Below are positions 11,341 to 17,404 of a DNA stretch of 17,404 nt, one piece after another. The stretch is taken from NCBI GenBank assembly GCA_910592005.1, contig CAJVPP010001876.1:1-17404 (forward strand), given 5' to 3'. Source of the stretch: Funneliformis mosseae. Lineage: Eukaryota; Glomeromycota; Glomeromycetes; Glomerales; Glomeraceae. Position 1 is the first letter of the stretch; the number at the start of each line of letters is the position of its first letter. A program made the position numbers and the translations under genes. The notes below the pieces were generated by a model. It searched no databases. It had not been told where the DNA came from and saw nothing but the letters and a program-made list of their open reading frames with translations.

Positions 11341-11460
11341 TATGAATTCATATTAGTGACTTGCCCTTAAAAAATCATTCCAATCAAATCACTATATTGA
11401 TTTCAATAATTTTAGGACCTTGAAGCAGGGATGATGATTTTATATGGTGATTAAGGATGA

Positions 11461-11660
11461 ATTCTGCGTATGATAAAAGTCAATTCTGTGAAATTCTGTG
11501 ATTTGGCCAGAATTATGCAAGATCACCAACATTACGATTCTCAAATTCTGGCCAAACTTAATGTCAGCCAGCATTACAATGATAAATCAGGCCAAAATTT
11601 TGAAAATTATCATCTTTGGGGTGGAAGTTTGGAAATATTCCACGGGCTTACATAATCCCA
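11461..11660. repeat. Inverted-repeat element, probable non-autonomous transposon fragment
   Basis: TTTGGCCAGAATT at 11502-11514 is the exact reverse complement of AATTCTGGCCAAA at 11544-11556, giving a 13-bp stem with a 29-nt loop. A degenerate third copy (AGGCCAAAATTTT) follows at about 11590. The sequence around CCAACATTACGA (about 11526) recurs as CCAGCATTACAA (about 11568), so the element also has an imperfect direct repeat of about 42 nt. AATTCTGTG is doubled at 11482-11500. Overlapping short open frames here are a by-product of locally higher GC. Confidence 0.6.
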
Positions 11661-11679
11661 AAAAGAGATCTATCATATA

Positions 11680-12365
11680 ATTTTCGATTGGCGTGATTCA
11701 AACTATGTATATATAATAATTATCATCTCACCACAGGCATATCATACGAGTCACTTGCTTGATTTTATCAAAAATTGAATGAAATTCTATATCAAGAAGA
11801 AAGGAAATGGAATAACAGACATAATCATCTGTTTGCAATATAATAATTTAATTTATAATTATTATCATAATTTTATTTGTTAAAGAAATCTTTATTGAAA
11901 AGAATTTTTTTACAATGTGAAATAAAATATTTTATTTTAATTAATTTTTTTTTTTTTTTTGAAATGAGAGAAATTAATTATGTTGATATTTGTACAACTT
12001 CAGATGATCGCATAAAGCGTTATGTAGAAAAATGAAGGATATTCGGAATTTAATTATGGAATGTCTAACCTTAACGAATTATAACTAATAAATATTATAA
12101 TTCCGCTTGAAATATAAATAAATAATGTGTTGTTATTAAAATGTAAAAAAGAAAATTTGAAGTCAATTATTTATTATTAAGTTATCGAATCGTAGAGTTG
12201 TGCCACACAAGCCACACAAGCCGGCGCAGTCAATTCCCGAAATGGTAATTGCGTCGCTGCGTTGAAATTTTAAAATTTTAATTTTCCAACGTGGTTTTTT
12301 TTAAAGTGTATGTAAGCTTGATAAACTTTGCATTAACTGACATGCTCTAAATTAAAATAAATTAT
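11680..12365. other. Downstream flank of the lectin gene
   Basis: This holds no gene that I can support. It contains a T16 run at 11945-11960 and a short GC-richer island at about 12200-12265. That island includes GCCACACAA repeated in tandem at 12202-12219 and an imperfect hairpin (CGCAGTCAATT against AATTGCGTCGCTGCG). Its role is unknown. I see no canonical AATAAA directly after the lectin stop on the minus strand. Confidence 0.45.
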
Positions 12366-13607
12366 CTACTGCTTCATTTCTTTTGTTGTAATTCTTGAAT
12401 CTAATCCATAAGCGTCTATTGATAAGATACCACTCGTGTTAATAATTAGAGCGTTTCCTTCCACTATTGCATTTGTGGTATTATATTCTTCTTGTTGAAG
12501 ATAGCATGCAAAAGCATTTGTGTCGACGTCAACCATTGGAACTATTTTCCCACTCTCATCCATCCTATCCGCTTGAGCGCTGAGTCGAATTTTTGCTGTG
12601 AATGGTATTTCCATATTAATCTTATCCACCGTAGCATCAACCGTTATTGAGGTCTGTGGTGGTACCGTAACCTTGTGTTGAATACGATACGAAACCTCTT
12701 CGTATATTGATTCTTTGTATGTTTCCTCAAATGATTTGGTCACAGATTCCGTAATTCCCTTTTGGTAAGAGGTATTTATGTTTAACATTTTAAGAGTTGC
12801 ACCAAGATTCACCGTTACGATATCCTCCTCGGTAATAGTGAAAGACTGTGACTTTTTTATTTCCAAAGTATAATTATTGGATTTTATTTCGGTCTTATCG
12901 ATGGTTTGCTCCACGACCGCCTTGGTTGGATTTTGAATTACATAATTACCGGTAAAAAGGCTGGTTCGCGTCTTGTACTTTTCCTGACTAGTTGCTAAAT
13001 CTGTGGGGTATGTGAAGTCCGTGATATTTGCGGTGAGCTTGAAATTTCTCGGTATAAATTTCCATTGTTGATAAGGGTTTTCCCTGGAGTTATGTTCGGG
13101 GAGGCTAATCTCCAAACTATTTTTTCCATTGCTATCAATATTCAAAAGTCCTGACGTCATATGAGCGATGTTATATACGTTTGGACCATTTTTTACAATC
13201 ATCCAATGTTGAAATGCGTTGGATATAGAGTTATGCTTTGTAGAACTGATACCAATTTTTTTACCGTCCGAGTCTAAATTCAAACCCGATTGCGCATGTA
13301 TGACATTATACAATACAAGCTCAAGCGGATATATGATACTGTTGGCTTTTCGCAATACCCAATATTGATACGGGTTATCCTTGGAATTATGATCAGGTGT
13401 ACTTATCTCAACTTTGTCGCCATTGCTGTCTAGATTTCTAGCTGACGGCAAATGTACGATGTTGTAAGTAATTCCTTCCACCAAAGTGCATTCATCGGTG
13501 GATTTGGGATACGTGTTGACTTTAGTGTTAGGGATTAAGGCGTAGGTCGTTGAAACCGCCGACAGCAGGAAAAAGACAAAGACTAAATAAAAATGTATTA
13601 TTTTCAT
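12366..13607 (-). CDS. Secreted beta-trefoil lectin with aerolysin/ETX-MTX2-like pore-forming domain
   Basis: This is an intact 413-residue, single-exon frame ending in TAG. Residues 1-23 form a typical signal peptide (hydrophobic FYLVFVFFLLSAV, then a cut near TYA). Residues about 45-185 hold three repeats of a ricin-B/beta-trefoil type, each with Y-x-I/V-x-H, L/I-D-S-N/D-G, an H-N-S triplet and a closing aromatic-Q-x-W (YQYW 80-83, FQHW 132-135, YQQW 179-182). Residues about 190-385 resemble the aerolysin-like fold. A Ser/Thr-rich alternating stretch at 255-300 suits the membrane-inserting hairpin, and VTVPPQTSITV (313-323) is a typical ETX/MTX2 strand. Known proteins with this layout bind glycans and form oligomeric pores. 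Here the target is unknown, and defence or host-interaction roles are guesses. There are only two Cys in the mature part. CpG and GC content are clearly higher than in the decayed left half. It is monocistronic, with an A/T-rich upstream region. Confidence 0.9.
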   Translation of the reverse strand: MKIIHFYLVFVFFLLSAVSTTYALIPNTKVNTYPKSTDECTLVEGITYNIVHLPSARNLDSNGDKVEISTPDHNSKDNPYQYWVLRKANSIIYPLELVLYNVIHAQSGLNLDSDGKKIGISSTKHNSISNAFQHWMIVKNGPNVYNIAHMTSGLLNIDSNGKNSLEISLPEHNSRENPYQQWKFIPRNFKLTANITDFTYPTDLATSQEKYKTRTSLFTGNYVIQNPTKAVVEQTIDKTEIKSNNYTLEIKKSQSFTITEEDIVTVNLGATLKMLNINTSYQKGITESVTKSFEETYKESIYEEVSYRIQHKVTVPPQTSITVDATVDKINMEIPFTAKIRLSAQADRMDESGKIVPMVDVDTNAFACYLQQEEYNTTNAIVEGNALIINTSGILSIDAYGLDSRITTKEMKQ

Positions 13608-15640
13608 TGATAATTTAGGAAACTCAGTATTATTTTTTTTTGAGCTATTTTTTTTATTTTTTTTCTTTTATGTTGTTTAAATATCATTATTTAATTGCAA
13701 TTTATTCGTAAATTGCCAATTTATTTATTGTAACAATTTAATATGCAGTAGATTTATGAATTAGTAAACAAAATATTTCCTTTGTTCGGTTAATAAATAA
13801 CGTACTTCTAAAAATAAAATCAAAAATTATGCCGGTCGCTATTTTCACGTGACATCGTCTGCGGAAGCATAAAAGTGTTTGTTGATTCGAAATTAAAGGC
13901 CAAAGCAAGCTACATATAAGTTCTTTACAAGAAGGCAATGTAACGAAATCTTTTTTTTTTTTTTTTTTTGTTCAGATAATTAATTTTATAAATTTAATCT
14001 TAACTTTGTGAGTTGTCCATCCTGGAATTCATTTAATGCGATGATATGATTTTACGAAAATAAAATAAAAGTTGACCTTGCGAAATTATAATTATATTAT
14101 TTACTTTCCTCCCTTTTCGACTTATACAAGTTGTTCATGATCCTTTATGGTCCACCTTGGAAATTATTGAAAATATTTATATTAAACAAGATGCCCGTAA
14201 TAAATTTAGATCATGTGAAAAATTCAAATATTTATAGAAGCAGGTTATGGTTGCATGGCATTTTGAATAACGAGAATGGAAATAAAACAATAAATCTATG
14301 ATTAGGTGGGACAAATTTCGGTATGGTGTAACCGGCAAGTTCAATTTATGGAAATTTTTTTATCGCGAATGAATGACCTATAGAGTCGCTCAGAAAAATT
14401 ATGAAGGTTGAACAGGTTTACGAGTATAACGTGGCTTCGGTTATTAACCCTTACCACAACATAAGATTGAATTCTTCCCAACGAACGTGACTTCGAAAAT
14501 TAAATGAGAACTTTATAACAGTTGCATTAAATTATAATATAGAAAAAAAGCGAGATATTAATTTGTGTTTATTTTTTATTTCGCTTGTCATCTTGTAGTT
14601 ATTATTTATGTTTCTTTTTGACATGATTTGGCGATCGTTTAATATCATCATTACTCTAAAGACTTGAAATTTACAGCAAAGCACACATAAATTTACTTAC
14701 GCTCATTTTTAAAAAAATTTACTTAGAACCAGGTAATAAGAACTTTTTTCGTTTCCATTAAAAGGTTATAAAAAAAGTTTTTAGGGCTGGGCGGTCCTTT
14801 TTTGTTGATTCTTTTACAAATACCAACTTTTGAGTCAAATAAAAAAAAAATTTCATTTGTTTCGCGTTTTTTATTTTTTAAACCAATTTTTCAAACTTAA
14901 TATTAGTCATCAATTTATTTATTTTTTTAATCATGGAGACTTATATAGAAATTACTCAAGATATTTCTGAATGCCATGTTTTTTAATGAAAAGACGTTAT
15001 CCTTCAAAAGGACGCTAATAGAAAATTATATATATCATTTTTAAAAGGTTGTTAGCATGAAGAAAAGCAGAATAAGGTTTAGATATTTCCAACATTCTTA
15101 TAACAATTGGTCTTGATTTTTGACAAAAAAAAAAAAAAATTCACGGAACGATTAATCCCTCAAATAAAGGTCCAATTTATTTATTTATTTATTTATTGCT
15201 TACATCTTTTATACTGACTGGTTATGAATAAAAAAAAAATATTTTTTTTTTCTTACTACTTTTAAGTTCAGAAATAATGATAAGCATTTTTATTGATTGT
15301 TTATTATTGACCTAACTAATTAATGGTTTTATGTTTTCGATAACATGATTATAATTGATTACTAATGTTTAATAATGACTAATCTATTTTTTTTTTTTTT
15401 TTTTTGCCATTTTCCGATCGTGTGGTTCCATTGACATGACACGCCAATTCTATTATTTCTAAATATAAATTAATATATACACAATACAGTTCACGACATA
15501 ATTATCCAGATTTTAATAATTAATATAAAACCATCGCACCAATTTCTGTCCAATGAAAATAAAAATTAAAATAGCAATTCTTTAGCTATATTTAGACGCA
15601 AACATAAATGCCCAAATTTTCACTGATTGTTTATCAGTAA
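13608..15640. other. Long non-coding stretch upstream of the lectin gene
   Basis: I support no gene here. The first 130 bases upstream of the lectin start are A-rich on the coding strand and hold ATAAATAAA-type runs that could serve as a weak TATA region. T19 runs lie at 13951-13969 and 15387-15405, A14 at about 15126-15139, and a TTTA microsatellite at 15177-15198. Two imperfectly similar segments (GTTGTCCATCCTGGAA at about 14014 and GGTCCACCTTGGAAA at about 14149) hint at an old duplication. Short open frames around 14400 show no recognisable domain. Confidence 0.45.
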
Positions 15641-15641
15641 C

Positions 15642-15935
15642 AAAATAACTGCGAAGATTACCCGTAAATTTTTTGTGATGAATAATGTTTCGGTGATTGA
15701 TTGTCCTGCTAACTCTCCTGACTTAAACCAATCGAGAATTTGTGGGCAATTCTTAAAGGAAAGTTGTGGAAAAGGTTAATGATTGGATTAGGGAAAAAAA
15801 ATACTTAGCTCGAATGCTTTTCAAGGCATAATTAAGAGGAAATGGGAAAATCTCGGTCATAATATTTTCTTTAATTTAGCTGATAGTATGTCGGATCGGA
15901 TTAATATAGTTATAGAAAAAAAGGGTATACAATAA
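15642..15935 (+). pseudogene. Tc1/mariner transposase, C-terminal remnant
   Basis: This is the 3' third of a Tc1/mariner DDE transposase, which cuts and pastes its element at TA sites. The first piece ends in CPANSPDLN (about 15702-15728), where the family has W-P-x-x-S-P-D-L-N. After a one-base loss the frame continues as PIENLWAILKGKLW (about 15729-15772), which holds the third catalytic acidic residue (Glu of PIEN). Further frame changes give VNDWIREKKYLARMLF (from 15775) and then KRKWENLG to SMSDRINIVIEKKG (about 15834-15930), the usual C-terminus, followed by TAA. The first Trp of WPANSPD is Cys (TGT). The N-terminal DNA-binding domain and first two Asp residues are not found upstream, and no terminal inverted repeats were identified. 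It is dead, and CpG is present in it, unlike the left-half pseudogenes. Confidence 0.82.
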
Positions 15936-16644
15936 ATTATTAAATGTTTATATTATATATTATAAGCTATCATTAATTTGAATTTGAAATAAATAAAGTA
16001 GAATTTGCGATACTTTTATGTCATGATAAATTCGGATATATATACAGTATACTTATTTAAACATAACTTTTGACAAATTCATTTTTGCTCCTTTTGATTC
16101 TTGCTCAAAAATGACAATGACCGTACCCATCGCGACTGATCAAGTTATAATCAATACAACAGCAATTAAAAGAAATGAGTAACAGCAGGATGGTTATTTA
16201 TATTGTTTATTCAGTTCTTTCGTTTATGTATTTATAAATAATTTGTAATGTAAGCAGAAGGTTTTAATGAGTAATAATTGAATAAACATGAAGTAATATT
16301 GACAAGAAATTATTTAATATGATCAAATTAATCAGTGTTGCCTCAACGTCGGCGCTCTACACTTTCGCTTTTTCAATATATTAAACTAAGTAAATGCCAA
16401 GTAATAAATTCTAATTAATTAAAACTACGCAATTACGAAACTGTTAAATAAAAATTTTATAATAAACTATTAATAAATCGGAAATTAAAAATAAAATAAT
16501 AAACTGTGTTACAAAATGCGAAATTATAAAATTAAAAGGGCGAAAATCGAAATTATCGCGAGGAGATAACGAAGGGAATGTTTTTCAAAGAAATATGCTA
16601 AAGGCGAGCATGGGATATTGAGCTGTTTTAGGATTTCCGGCTCG
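15936..16644. other. AT-rich spacer, no gene seen
   Basis: Sequence after the transposase remnant. A short imperfect palindrome (ATTTTTG...CAAAAAT) lies at about 16081-16112. Nothing else is supported. Confidence 0.45.
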
Positions 16645-16656
16645 TATATATAAAAG
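16645..16656 (+). promoter_or_regulatory. TATA-box-like element upstream of the hairpin
   Basis: TATATATAAAAG matches a strong TATA box and stands out by its GC-richer left flank (CCGGCTCG). Placement would put a start near 16675-16690, about 60-75 bases before the long hairpin. The promoter role is inference; an AT-rich genome yields such strings by chance. Confidence 0.35.
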
Positions 16657-16669
16657 AATTTTAATTAAG

Positions 16670-16745
16670 CCATCCTGGCATTTTGACCATTTGTCATATT
16701 GACACCTTGACAAACTGGCATCTTGACAAACTGGCGCCGTGACAT
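16670..16745. repeat. Short degenerate tandem repeat, 16-nt period
   Basis: CTTGACAAACTGGC occurs exactly at 16706-16719 and 16722-16735. Degenerate copies lie on either side (TTTTGACCATTTGTC, ATATTGACAC, CCGTGACATCC). CTGGC reappears just after the hairpin at 16821. The array directly adjoins the hairpin. Confidence 0.75.
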
Positions 16746-16748
16746 CCT

Positions 16749-16821
16749 GTGTGTATGCCAGGGGAGGAGAAGCTTACGAATAAAATGTATTCGTATTTTT
16801 CTCCTCCCCTGGCATACACAC
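16749..16821. repeat. Long near-perfect hairpin (23-bp + 8-bp stem)
   Basis: The arm 16749-16771 is exactly complementary to 16799-16821 over 23 bp and carries the GC-rich core GCCAGGGGAGGAG. Inside lies a symmetrical 3x3 internal loop (GCT opposite TTT), then an 8-bp perfect stem (TACGAATA 16775-16782 with TATTCGTA 16788-16795), and a 5-nt loop AAATG. A 73-nt fold of this kind could be a foldback transposon, a small-RNA precursor or a palindrome from a repair event. No target-site duplication is evident. A 69-codon open frame crossing it has no coding character. Confidence 0.85.
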
Positions 16822-17014
16822 TGGCTAACTGTAATTTATCAAGAACGATTTTCAAGCGAAATTATGAAGGTTTCGTCCGGAATTACATTTATTTGTAACA
16901 ATAGTATGTTCTGTATATTTCATAATCACTAATTATTTTTTCGCGCGAAATAATACTATAATAACATGAATTTAAATCCGAAAGGACACATCACACATGA
17001 TCATAGAAACCCGT

Positions 17015-17404
17015 TCAATGTTGTTCCTTTATTGAGTTCTTTTTTTTTAATTCTTTTCTTCTTTGCAACAGGGTGAACATCAATTGTTTTTGTTGCGGGT
17101 TTGTCAGTTCATTTTGAGAATCTAGGAGAAAGGAATTAATTATAAAATTAAGGAATAGACAAATGCTTAACATATCATCCTTAGCGTCCTCAATAACAGT
17201 TCCATCGATCTCTACACCCCATATTACTCGATCTAATTTATTTGCGATCATTTCAACTATCATGGACGGATTTTTCGGATTGTTGCCACCTTCTCGAGAT
17301 TCATCCTGCCGTTCACCCTTCGACACCTGGGACACGTTTTCCGAAATTGTTTCTCCTTTATATTGAACGTTTTGGACCACAAGATGACACGGTGTTTCGC
17401 TTTT
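17015..17404 (-). CDS. 3' end of an unrecognised gene (partial, runs off the window)
   Basis: The frame is open from the window edge to TGA at 17017-17015, about 129 codons. The first in-window codon that could be a start is GTG, not ATG, so the true start lies beyond 17404. The visible part has a hydrophilic stretch rich in Ser, Glu, Gly and Asn, then a helical segment (PSMIVEMIANKLDRVIWG), an acidic patch, a hydrophobic stretch (SICLFLNFIINSFLL) and a Lys/Arg-rich tail (LLQRRKELKKK). I recognise no family. An AATAAA (17033-17028) overlaps the last codons. A possible 50-nt intron (GTTAAG to CTAG, about 17165-17116) would give an earlier stop (DDIFSK then TGA) and would explain why the hydrophobic stretch is AT-rich, so the C-terminus is uncertain. 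Confidence 0.5.
   Translation of the reverse strand, partial: KSETPCHLVVQNVQYKGETISENVSQVSKGERQDESREGGNNPKNPSMIVEMIANKLDRVIWGVEIDGTVIEDAKDDMLSICLFLNFIINSFLLDSQNELTNPQQKQLMFTLLQRRKELKKKNSIKEQH

Noticed and set aside
11470..11680. Two overlapping open frames of about 60 codons
   Set aside because: They lie over an inverted-repeat element, are in different frames and show no domain.
13738..13938. 66-codon open frame on the minus strand
   Set aside because: It has no recognisable domain, lies upstream of the lectin gene, and length alone is not evidence in this sequence.
14000..14560. Possible exons around 14270-14490 on either strand
   Set aside because: The frames are short, no splice-linked continuation was found, and no motif is recognisable.
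16723..16932. 69-codon open frame on the plus strand
   Set aside because: It runs through both arms of a perfect hairpin, so its sequence is dictated by the palindrome rather than by protein selection.
17163..17366. 67-codon open frame on the plus strand
   Set aside because: It is the antisense shadow of the partial minus-strand gene, which has the better coding composition and a downstream AATAAA.

Overview
The window looks like nuclear DNA of a very AT-rich fungus, most likely an arbuscular mycorrhizal fungus (Glomeromycotina, Rhizophagus-like). The grounds are short spliceosomal introns with a TACTAAC branch site, decayed protein-primed B-family DNA polymerase and Tc1/mariner sequences, and a reading frame that I recall, unverified, as an expanded uncharacterised glomeromycete family. 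There are no rRNA or tRNA genes, no CRISPR array and no prokaryotic operon.

Layout. (1) Positions 261-5331, plus strand: a decayed type B DNA polymerase of the Polinton/adintovirus-like protein-primed class. By hand count it has about 46 in-frame stops and eight frame changes. (2) Positions 6150-9239, minus strand: a second decayed gene, tail-to-tail with the first. It has a coiled coil, a CxxC..CxxC zinc segment, a conserved C-terminal part and three recognisable introns, and its frame is broken by the same kinds of stop. (3) Positions 9240-12365: AT-rich non-coding DNA with an 18-nt minisatellite and an inverted-repeat element. (4) Positions 12366-13607, minus strand: the only intact complete gene, a secreted beta-trefoil lectin fused to an aerolysin/ETX-MTX2-like domain. 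(5) Positions 13608-16640: non-coding DNA with a Tc1/mariner transposase remnant. (6) Positions 16645-16821: a TATA-like box, short tandem repeats and a nearly perfect long hairpin. (7) Positions 17015-17404, minus strand: the 3' end of an unrecognised gene that runs off the window.

The main puzzle is the left half. Read in the homologous frames, nearly every internal TAA/TAG falls where Gln is acceptable, and several TGA fall where Trp is expected, in two genes on opposite strands. This could suggest reassigned stop codons. Several details point instead to G:C-to-A:T mutation. TAG also sits at positions that are normally Trp. Conserved Cys, Asp and Gly residues have become Tyr, Asn and Asp by single G-to-A changes. 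The intact lectin gene on the same molecule uses the ordinary code. I favour a methylation- or RIP-like decay of mobile DNA, but the recoding idea can be tested and is recorded.

The genes do not form a pathway. The left half is mobile-element debris. The lectin/pore-former is a single secreted effector-like gene in CpG-containing DNA to the right of it.
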